Source: RHLJ01 sp965601955 | Lineage (GTDB): Bacteria > Bacteroidota > Rhodothermia > Balneolales > Balneolaceae | DNA length: 64,000 bases | Assembly: GCA_965601955.1 (NCBI GenBank) | Contig: OZ271855.1 | Span: 2,790,001-2,854,000 of the forward strand | Reading direction: 5' to 3' | In this document: positions 25,484-31,191 of the stretch, piece by piece | Position numbering within the stretch: the first letter of the stretch is position 1 | Layout: each line of letters opens with the position of its first letter | Position numbers and translations under genes: made by a program | The notes under the pieces: model-generated | The model's database searches: none | What the model was told of the DNA's origin: nothing | Seen by the model: the letters and a program-made list of their open reading frames with translations, nothing else

Positions 25484-25687
25484 TTAATCTCCAAATATTG
25501 TTTTTATCACAGCAAAAGAAACTGCGGCTGGGGCAGTATATGCAGCTGAATATCCAGATAAATTAGATACAAACCTACCAGTGACTGTACTTCGATACGC
25601 AGGAGCAACATGGCCTGCAGTTTCCCGAACAATTGATTTACTAGCGCTACTTAAAGCTTCATTAAGTAGCAATGAGAGCCCCGACAA
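25484..25687 (-). pseudogene. Toxin C-terminal remnant (67 codons)
   Basis: The open frame has no good start: the first usable codon is a TTG inside the terminator hairpin of repeat copy 2, and a TAA closes the frame just upstream. The encoded SIVRETAGHVAPAYRSTVTG and the Ala/Gly-rich end (SAAYTAPAAVSFAVIKTIFGD) look like the C-terminus of a larger secreted toxin. It ends 8 bp before the 72-aa membrane protein. Best read as a decapitated Rhs tip. Confidence 0.5.
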
Positions 25688-25985
25688 AATCGGGGCTTAA
25701 CTAATTCCATAGAGAACTAGGATTATTATCCTAAATAAACCCTTAGAGCTGCGCTTCGGTTGTGATGACGAAGCTTTCGTAACGCCTTTTCTTTTACCTG
25801 GTTCCGTAGCTCTGCTGCGGAACCCATTGGCCTTCTTGCTAGAGCCGGACTTCCACTGCCGTCACGGAGCGGAGCTCCATAACTAGGTTAATGCAACTAC
25901 TATCCGTACTATTGGTTGTTCTTAGTTGATTCTTATGTATTGCCTTTATGCAAGTCGCAGACTTGCTCAACCTCTTCTCTTAAGT
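25677..25985. repeat. ~309-bp direct repeat, copy 2 (contains rpoD tail)
   Basis: Colinear with 23662-23970 at a fixed 2,015-bp offset. It has the same order of terminator hairpin (AGCCCCGA/TCGGGGCT), rpoD 3' end, GGTTCCG hairpin, GGAGC palindrome and GCAAGTC palindrome. The stretch 25688-26213 has no complete gene beyond the rpoD-tail frame; the rest is palindromes and a copy of the Rhs junction. Confidence 0.9.
25726..25827 (-). pseudogene. Duplicated rpoD 3' end, copy 2 (33-codon open frame)
   Basis: As in copy 1, an ATG (25827) opens a 33-codon frame ending with the 22 C-terminal residues of RpoD. Three base differences from rpoD (Leu TTG to TTA, Ser AGT to AGC, Arg AGA to AGG) are all synonymous and are not the same as those in copy 1. 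Confidence 0.8.
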
Positions 25986-26135
25986 CGCACAGATCATTTA
26001 AGTCTTTGACTTGAATGAATGAGCTCAGGAAGTCTCCGACTTCCATTTCTAGTTATGCTCTTGCTTTTTACTTGGATGCAATGCAAGTCTAAGACTTGCT
26101 CTGCCTGATCTCTTAAGTCACAGACTTAAGAGATC
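25950..26135. repeat. Cluster of five AAGTC-N3-GACTT palindromes
   Basis: GCAAGTC-GCA-GACTTGC (25950-25966), CATTTAAGTC-TTT-GACTTGAATG (25995-26017, one G-T pair), GGAAGTC-TCC-GACTTCC (26028-26044), GCAAGTC-TAA-GACTTGC (26083-26099), and a 29-nt perfect hairpin with 13-bp arms (26107-26135, arms GATCTCTTAAGTC, loop ACA). The arms differ between copies while the AAGTC/GACTT core is kept. Confidence 0.9.
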
Positions 26136-26141
26136 TTGGGG

Positions 26142-26186
26142 GCAGCCATTCCCGTAGGATCAATGAGATTCAGCGGATTATTATGC
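26142..26186 (-). repeat. Exact 45-bp copy of the Rhs core/tip junction
   Basis: Identical to 30494-30538 in the Rhs core gene. It encodes HNNPLNLIDPTGMAA, the last part of the core. In this copy the frame runs on only through PKIS to a stop within the 29-nt hairpin at 26107-26135, so there is no toxin. Confidence 0.92.
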
Positions 26187-26213
26187 GAAAACTGTATTCA
26201 TCATGTAAAAACC

Positions 26214-26558
26214 TTAAAAGAAAAAACTACCTACAAAAAAGGTTTCAATATTCTCTAACTTCTTTTTATTAAAATAATGTATTGAAAAAGTATCCTCACA
26301 ATTATAAACCTCATTAAAAATATCTTGTATAAGCTCTTTATCATTTGACTGAATATGAATGGTCTTTTCTGTTAGTTCTATCTCTACTACATCTATAGTC
26401 CTTAAATGAGGTTTGGTTAACCGCTTTTTTATTTTTTCTATTTTTGAAATTTTATTACAGTCAAAAATAATCTCTTTTTTATTTAGGAACTTTATACTTA
26501 TAAAGATTAAAAAAAAGCTAAATAAAATTACTTGAAATATAATTTTACTTTTTTTCAT
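26214..26558 (-). CDS. Small single-helix membrane protein (module B, second gene)
   Basis: 114 aa. One N-terminal membrane helix (about 8-25, FQVILFSFFLIFISIKFL) is followed by a small domain with two cysteines (IIFDCNKISKIEKIKKRL ... NEVYNCEDTFSIHYF). It overlaps the end of the 158-aa gene by 14 nt. It resembles the 110-aa protein at 27080 in layout and in the Cys, Ile and Asp pattern, so the two appear to be paralogues. Not a family I recognise. Very AT-rich. Possible membrane immunity. Confidence 0.6.
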   Translation of the reverse strand: MKKSKIIFQVILFSFFLIFISIKFLNKKEIIFDCNKISKIEKIKKRLTKPHLRTIDVVEIELTEKTIHIQSNDKELIQDIFNEVYNCEDTFSIHYFNKKKLENIETFFVGSFFF

Positions 26559-27021
26559 TATATATTATCAGGACTAAGAAGATTAAAACTACTAGGTTAA
26601 TCCCAATCGTTATTTCTTCATGGGGTGCATCGTATATAAACCTATATCTTATACCTGTATCAAACTCAAATCCCACTGAAAAAAAAGGCTTTAAAGTTAG
26701 TGATAAATATGAATCAATAATTCCACTAAACAGAAAAGAAAAACTAAAAATACTTGCAGATATCAACTGGAGATATAAAAGTATTTTACTTTGAATTGGT
26801 ATTGTCTTTTTTCTCCATCCTTGTACTCCATAGAAAAGCATAATAGAATACAGCGTCATAAAAATAAGATCAAAAATACCATAATATTTTCTTATCTCTG
26901 GATCTCCTAAATAGCTAAAGGAAATAAAGAATAATCCAAAAAAACCAGTTGATACTAAATAAGCATTTATAAACTTATTTATAACATTTCCATTTTTTAT
27001 TGTTGAGTTATCTTTAGTCAA
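26545..27021 (-). CDS. Four-helix membrane protein (module B, first gene)
   Basis: 158 aa from a TTG at 27021 that is preceded by a good Shine-Dalgarno-like GGAGTGGAGG. Four hydrophobic helices are visible (about 20-38, 50-66, 80-104 and 135-153). It sits ahead of, and overlaps, the 114-aa gene. The 27396 gene has the same length and topology and the same overlapping partner, so this looks like one half of a tandem duplication. No known family; a membrane immunity role is inferred from location. Confidence 0.6.
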   Translation of the reverse strand: MTKDNSTIKNGNVINKFINAYLVSTGFFGLFFISFSYLGDPEIRKYYGIFDLIFMTLYSIMLFYGVQGWRKKTIPIQSKILLYLQLISASIFSFSFLFSGIIDSYLSLTLKPFFSVGFEFDTGIRYRFIYDAPHEEITIGINLVVLIFLVLIIYNEKK

Positions 27022-27079
27022 ACTGTCTCGAATCCTCCACTCCCCATCCGATAAAGAAATTATTGCAGCTGTATTAAAA

Positions 27080-27412
27080 TCATAAAATATAAATTTTCTT
27101 AAGAGTAAGACCGTAGTAATACTTGGAGTAGTTTATTTCAATCTTATCACTGCACCTATTTAAATCATGATATAATTTTGTAATTCCTGTTTTATTAGTT
27201 CCATTTATGATGATTAGTTTATGCCTAACTGTTAGTCTTATCTGATTTCGATGTTGGGAATTAGATTTACCGCTAATCCTACCCTCTAGTTTTAATTCTT
27301 GAATATCCGAGCAATTGACTTCAATACTACCAGGGTTGTTAGTTCTAAATAAAAGTAACAGACAAAAGAATAATATTAACCCAAGTATATAGAACTTATT
27401 CTTTGCCATCAT
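27080..27412 (-). CDS. Small single-helix membrane protein (module A, second gene)
   Basis: 110 aa. One N-terminal helix (about 6-24, FYILGLILFFCLLLLF) then a small beta-rich domain with the pair VNCSDIQELKLEG ... LYHDLNRCSDKIEINYS. Two Cys at equivalent places and the closing D-x-I-x-I/I-H-Y pattern are shared with the 114-aa protein at 26214. It overlaps the 4-helix gene upstream by 17 nt. Function unknown. Confidence 0.6.
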   Translation of the reverse strand: MMAKNKFYILGLILFFCLLLLFRTNNPGSIEVNCSDIQELKLEGRISGKSNSQHRNQIRLTVRHKLIIINGTNKTGITKLYHDLNRCSDKIEINYSKYYYGLTLKKIYIL

Positions 27413-27860
27413 TTACTTTTTTAGAGATAAGAATAATAATGATAGACGTAATATTTACTCCTATACCATATACGTCGGACTCTCCAGGGTTGTAATAAAA
27501 ACTAAATCCTCCATACATACTAAAGTCTGTAGCAAAAATCATATTAGTCTTATAATAAATTCCAATTATAAAACTAAAGACCCCTGAAGCAAAGTAATTG
27601 AACCCAGAAGCAGAGATAGTAAAAATAGTGAAGTAGATCAAAATATCTGTGAGCTTCTTCCTGTTGAAGAAGACCCCTAGAACTCCACTAATTACAAAGG
27701 TTAGATAAAATATAGGGTGTAGAATATCCATAAAGGGATATCTAGAATTCTCAAAAAAATTATTCGAATAGTATTCCCAATCTATACCAAGCAGGATAAT
27801 TATCCCTGAGACAAGTAGATATATACTTAAATATTTCCCTTCTAATTCTTTCCAAATCAT
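27396..27860 (-). CDS. Four-helix membrane protein (module A, first gene)
   Basis: 154 aa from the ATG at 27860 (a TTG one codon earlier is possible). Hydrophobic helices at about 10-25, 45-63, 72-100 and 132-148; the C-terminus is short and charged (KKVNDGKE). It begins 3 bp after the stop of a 27-codon toxin-like stub and overlaps the 110-aa gene by 17 nt. It appears paralogous in architecture to the protein at 26545. Likely the immunity part of an Rhs-tail unit, by position only. Confidence 0.6.
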   Translation of the reverse strand: MIWKELEGKYLSIYLLVSGIIILLGIDWEYYSNNFFENSRYPFMDILHPIFYLTFVISGVLGVFFNRKKLTDILIYFTIFTISASGFNYFASGVFSFIIGIYYKTNMIFATDFSMYGGFSFYYNPGESDVYGIGVNITSIIIILISKKVNDGKE

Positions 27861-27863
27861 CAA

Positions 27864-27947
27864 TCAAAAGCTATTAAAAAATCGAGATAAATTACTCTTT
27901 ATTCTACCTACAATATTACTGCTTCCTACTTCAGTACTAGCCTGAAC
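27864..27947 (-). pseudogene. Toxin C-terminal stub
   Basis: A 27-codon frame (VQASTEVGSSNIVGRIKSNL, then SRFFNSF and stop) limited upstream by a TGA. It stops 3 bp before the 4-helix protein gene. The composition and position fit the end of an Rhs tip; no palindromes lie next to this one. Confidence 0.4.
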
Positions 27948-28001
27948 GGTGTCTCAAATCCTCGAAGACGAAATAAATGAGCACTAAAGACATGGTGTTC
28001 T

Positions 28002-28244
28002 CTACTTCTTTTTCTTTTCTCTCATCTCTAGTAGCATATAGGTAACAAAAGTAGTGAACACCCACATGAACAAGAACAGGCCTGCTACAAATAATGTAAT
28101 AGGCCAACCTCCATCGACAACCTCTCCTTCAACAGTGATATTTCCTTTGCCATGATATACAGAGGGCAGCGCTAGAAAAGAAGGAACTAAAATTATTACT
28201 GCATAAAAAATAGCTGCAATCTTTGTCTTTTTTTGAATTGTCAT
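28002..28244 (-). CDS. Two-helix membrane protein
   Basis: 80 aa. Helices at about 9-27 (AAIFYAVIILVPSFLAL) and 49-72, separated by a short extracytoplasmic loop with VYHGKGNITVEGEVVDGG; the tail is highly basic (EKKKK). It is 15 bp downstream of the MORN-type lipoprotein and likely co-transcribed. Its general plan (two helices around a V-x-V-x-G loop) is similar to the 91-aa protein at 29260. Function unknown. Confidence 0.6.
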   Translation of the reverse strand: MTIQKKTKIAAIFYAVIILVPSFLALPSVYHGKGNITVEGEVVDGGWPITLFVAGLFLFMWVFTTFVTYMLLEMREKKKK

Positions 28245-28259
28245 CTTAAAATCTACTAC

Positions 28260-29000
28260 TTAATAAATAAACATACTGTTTGAAATCTCACTAAACAGTT
28301 GCTTTTCATCTTGTCCAGAATACATATTCAAAACATACACTTCATTTTCTGATCCCATAATTAATACTTGCCAAGAATAAATTTGAGCTCCTTTACTATT
28401 CACATTCATAATATTAGTTATTGTACTTCTTGAATTAATTAAGCTTTCAAATGAATCTAATATTTCTACTCTATCAAAATATTCATTTATATCATTTATG
28501 CTTTCCTCAGAAACTAAGTTTAAGTCTTTGCTAGTATTGATTTTAGAAATGTTTATCCGGGTTATAAAATCATTCGACAAAGAATCATCAAAAAAAGAAA
28601 TTATGCCTACATCATCATCTTTAAGAGAGGACCAATCTTTGGGATAGTTAAACTCGAATAATCCATTACTCTCATTGTAAACTTCCCATTCAATACTTCT
28701 ATCAAGATATTCCCATGTACCAATTTTTAGTCCTCTTTCATATCGACCTTCTGCAAATAGCTCTCCTGTATTGGAAAAATATTTCCATTGATCAATCCGT
28801 AAACCACTATTCGATATCTTTCCAATTGCCCTGATCGCTCCATCTTGAAAATATTCTTCATATTTGAGATTTAGAGTATCTCCATCTAATCTTGAAATTT
28901 TGTTTTTTATGTTCCCATTTTCAAAATATTCAATTTGAATTACTTCAGTATTTGGAGTACATGAGATAAGTAATCCTAATAAAAAAAATAAATACTTCAT
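28260..29000 (-). CDS. Lipoprotein with MORN/YwqK-like repeats, candidate immunity
   Basis: 246 aa. Lipobox LLISC (Cys14). Residues ~20-105 contain YwqK/MORN-type repeats (IEYFENGNIKNK, EEYFQDGAIRAIGK, WKYFSNTGELFAEGRYERG). YwqK-type proteins are known as immunity partners of YwqJ-type toxins. The C-terminal half (about 115-246, opening FEFNYPKDWSSL) resembles a PsbP/MOG1-like fold. The start overlaps by 4 nt a 13-codon frame that looks like a toxin end. A lipid-anchored immunity protein would meet a toxin in the periplasm; this is inference. Confidence 0.7.
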   Translation of the reverse strand: MKYLFFLLGLLISCTPNTEVIQIEYFENGNIKNKISRLDGDTLNLKYEEYFQDGAIRAIGKISNSGLRIDQWKYFSNTGELFAEGRYERGLKIGTWEYLDRSIEWEVYNESNGLFEFNYPKDWSSLKDDDVGIISFFDDSLSNDFITRINISKINTSKDLNLVSEESINDINEYFDRVEILDSFESLINSRSTITNIMNVNSKGAQIYSWQVLIMGSENEVYVLNMYSGQDEKQLFSEISNSMFIY

Positions 29001-29038
29001 CTGAATATAGTTTCATTCATCTTCTTATCTTTGGCCAT
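28997..29038 (-). pseudogene. Toxin C-terminal stub overlapping the lipoprotein start
   Basis: A 13-codon frame MAKDKKMNETIFR ends in TGA overlapping the lipoprotein ATG (ATGA). The upstream side passes straight into the repeat that begins at 29034. It fits the stub pattern of the other units but is very short. Confidence 0.35.
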
Positions 29039-29137
29039 CTATTGGTTACAACTAGTGCCTTTTTCTTTAGACCTTAATGCAAGTCACAGACTTGCTACAC
29101 GTTTTCTCTTAAGTCATAGACTTAAGAGATCTTGGGG
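29034..29137. repeat. ~100-bp interspersed repeat with two AAGTC palindromes
   Basis: 29034-29126 matches 25108-25200 with two differences. It contains GCAAGTC-ACA-GACTTGC (29079-29095) and TCTCTTAAGTC-ATA-GACTTAAGAGA (29105-29129). It occupies the space between a DPxG junction stub and a toxin stub; 29001-29259 has no other gene. Confidence 0.9.
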
Positions 29138-29232
29138 GTAGAGGCCCCAGAAACATTTGCATCATCTCCACTAAATATCAGTTCTGCATCAGAACCAATC
29201 AAGGTAGCTGTTGGAGCCAACCCAACTGGGCC
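29122..29232 (-). other. Rhs core/tip junction stub (DPxG-like) with partial tip
   Basis: A 36-codon frame opens GPVGLAPTATLIGSDAEL and ends STPKIS and stop. GPVG resembles the DPTG junction, and the next residues look like the opening of an alternative tip. It stops in the palindrome, giving the same PKIS ending as the 26142 copy. Confidence 0.5.
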
Positions 29233-29259
29233 TTAAACTCAGCCACATCTAATAAAAAC

Positions 29260-29535
29260 CTATTCTCTTCCGGTTTCAATTAAGAAATAGAAAATAAATG
29301 GAAATACGAGAAAACATATACCTAGCATTAATGCCATATAGTAGGCGCCCTCCCATCCTGTGTATTCTACCCCATTAACAGTAACAGGAATGACGGAAAA
29401 GAAAACTAAGGGTAAAAAAATTGCTGTGATTATCCCAAAGAACTTACTAAACCAAATTAGTAAGCCATTTAATAATTCTCTCCTTCTTTTTTTAAGAAGC
29501 TTCTCACCTAAAATTATTTGAAACAATTTTATCAT
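29260..29535 (-). CDS. Two-helix membrane protein
   Basis: 91 aa. A basic N-terminus (EKLLKKRRREL) is followed by two helices (about 30-50 and 68-86) around the loop IPVTVNGVEYTGWEG. It begins 1 nt after the stop of the 49-codon frame at 29537, so translation is probably coupled. It is the last gene of the short operon that follows the intact Rhs tip. Function unknown; similar in plan to the protein at 28002. Confidence 0.6.
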   Translation of the reverse strand: MIKLFQIILGEKLLKKRRRELLNGLLIWFSKFFGIITAIFLPLVFFSVIPVTVNGVEYTGWEGAYYMALMLGICFLVFPFIFYFLIETGRE

Positions 29536-29536
29536 A

Positions 29537-29686
29537 TCATAGATTCAAGAATTCTTTCTCCTTAATTTTTTTAACTGAAAAAAACCATCCAATTGAGATT
29601 ATGACTAGAGGAAGAAAATTTATCGCAAAGAATTGATTAGTTACCTTAGCATCAAAATCAACTTCTCTTCTCCTTATATTAATCAA
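29537..29686 (-). CDS. Possible small membrane protein
   Basis: 49 codons from a TTG at 29686 that overlaps the end of the immunity candidate by 8 nt. One membrane helix (FFAINFLPLVIISIGWFF) is followed by a charged tail (KKIKEKEFLNL). The tight packing with both neighbours favours a real gene, but it could equally be the remnant of a longer membrane protein. Confidence 0.4.
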   Translation of the reverse strand: MINIRRREVDFDAKVTNQFFAINFLPLVIISIGWFFSVKKIKEKEFLNL

Positions 29687-29909
29687 TAAGCTTACATTTG
29701 ATCCCTAATCTGTTGGCTTCTATTCGAATCTCATTTGCTTTCTGAGGATCGTCAAATTCAATAATTATTTCTTGGTCGTAATCGATGATATTGTCTTTAA
29801 TTCTCTTTGCTTCTCTTAGAGGAATGCCAACATCATCATTGAGGAGTCGAATAAAATCAATTTTTTTTACTCCAGGCTCCCATCCGTAAAACTTAAGTTT
29901 AGTTTTCAT
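29679..29909 (-). CDS. Candidate Rhs immunity protein, L7/L12 C-terminal-domain-like
   Basis: 76 aa from the ATG at 29909. This start lies inside the last codons of the Rhs tip gene (11-nt overlap); a longer frame to 29972 is possible but less likely. The sequence VKKIDFIRLLNDDVGIPLRE-AKRI ... KANEIRIEANRLGIKCKLI follows the pattern of the ribosomal protein L7/L12 C-terminal domain (K-I-x-V-I-K ... GL-x-L-K-E-A-K ... A-x-x-I-K-x-x-L-E-x-x-G-A-x-V). It lacks the N-terminal and hinge parts of L12. Overlap with the toxin end and small size mark it as the cognate immunity gene; the fold is inferred from pattern only. Confidence 0.7.
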   Translation of the reverse strand: MKTKLKFYGWEPGVKKIDFIRLLNDDVGIPLREAKRIKDNIIDYDQEIIIEFDDPQKANEIRIEANRLGIKCKLID

Positions 29910-31191
29910 TGTTAAAATCAAATTCGAGTTTAGTTGTTTTTCCTGGATTAGCTCCAGTAGTACGCTTACCATTTATTATTATTTTTGTGACGCCTTGATC
30001 TTCCGCAAAATCTTTCGATAGTTGTCTTAATCCAGATATTCCCACTTCATTCACTAGTTCTCCATCAATATCAAAATTATCAATAGTTAAAACATCATCT
30101 TGCTTTGTAAAAAGGCCTCCAAATTCTACCTCTCTCCCATTGACCTCCGTTTTATAAATATTAAAATTCCCATCTTGAGCAACTAAATCGAATGATTTTT
30201 TTGCATTGGATGCTGCATCAGCTACATCATCTCCTCTTTTAAACAAACTCCCTACAGCTCCCATAATCCTACCTCCTACTCTCGTGGCAGCTTGTCCAGC
30301 TTTGGTTGCAAGAAAAGCTCCTAGTGCTAAGTCCTCAGGGCCGGGCATCATAAGAGTAACTGCCGCTGCTGCGCCCATAGCATTGGCTTTGTTTTCAGCT
30401 TTTTCTTCCGCAATTACTTGTTCAGATGTCCTCGTTCCATTTCTAAGTTGCCTCGCTCTTCTATCCCCATTAATATCACATCTTGGACAGTGCGCAGCCA
30501 TTCCCGTAGGATCAATGAGATTCAGCGGATTATTATGCACGTAATGGTAAGGCGTCCAACCTGGGAACTGGTCGGCCAATGGATCAATGCTAGTAAACCT
30601 ACCTGTGACCGGATCGTAAAACCTGGCCCCCATGTAATCGATCGTCATCCCCGCCTCATCATCGCGCTCGTGCCCCGTGAATTTGTAATTGTCATTCGGG
30701 TTGGCGGTGTTGGAGGAGTACCCGGGCATAGCCAGTCCAAAGGGGTAATAATCGTCATAGCCGATTACATCGCCTGCCTCGTTTACTGTGGAGCGTACAC
30801 TCCCCAGGTGGTCTTTTATAAAGTATACCCGCTGATCACGACGGATGGTGATGGTCTCGGTCACTGTATGGTACAGGTTGCAGCTATTTTTTGTGCGTAG
30901 TTCCAAGGTAAAAGTCTGTTCGTATACTCCGGAAGGTAGCGTAAAGGTATTGGAAAAATCCGTGGTGTACACATAGCTGCCTGAATCCAATTTCCAACGC
31001 CGCTCTGTTATCGTTCCGCAATTGGCTGAAGTAGTGGCGCTGCTAAACGTGAGCGTTTCCCCGGTATAGCCCAGCAGCTCTGAACGAGCCGGGGAATCCA
31101 GGGTAATCCGCGAAGTCGGTGGAATATCGGAGGCGCTGGCTTCTTCGGTGACCATCAACAGGGCGAGTAAAATAATGGCTATGAATCTCAT
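29899..31191 (-). CDS. Rhs core + toxin tip protein with its own signal peptide
   Basis: 430 aa. A signal peptide (MRFIAIILLALLMVTEEASA) is followed by a PKD-like domain (about 25-117). The Rhs repeat-associated core (about 122-225) contains IKDHLGSVRSTVNEAGDVIG, YKFTGHERDDE, YMGARFYDPVTGRFTSIDPL and closes NNPLNLIDPTGM. A variable tip of ~200 residues ends INGKRTTGANPGKTTKLEF. The tip is presumed to be the toxin; I cannot assign its activity. The usual YD-repeat shell is not in this gene but two genes upstream. Its start overlaps the CBM20/TPR gene by 4 nt, and its end overlaps the immunity candidate. Confidence 0.85.
   Translation of the reverse strand: MRFIAIILLALLMVTEEASASDIPPTSRITLDSPARSELLGYTGETLTFSSATTSANCGTITERRWKLDSGSYVYTTDFSNTFTLPSGVYEQTFTLELRTKNSCNLYHTVTETITIRRDQRVYFIKDHLGSVRSTVNEAGDVIGYDDYYPFGLAMPGYSSNTANPNDNYKFTGHERDDEAGMTIDYMGARFYDPVTGRFTSIDPLADQFPGWTPYHYVHNNPLNLIDPTGMAAHCPRCDINGDRRARQLRNGTRTSEQVIAEEKAENKANAMGAAAAVTLMMPGPEDLALGAFLATKAGQAATRVGGRIMGAVGSLFKRGDDVADAASNAKKSFDLVAQDGNFNIYKTEVNGREVEFGGLFTKQDDVLTIDNFDIDGELVNEVGISGLRQLSKDFAEDQGVTKIIINGKRTTGANPGKTTKLEFDFNNEN

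Noticed and set aside
23662..25985. Insertion sequence ends
   Set aside because: The 309-bp copies are direct, not inverted, enclose no transposase, and no short target-site duplication was found.
25059..26135. Possible CRISPR array
   Set aside because: Repeats are palindromes with variable arms and irregular spacing, no unique spacers of fixed size, no cas genes.
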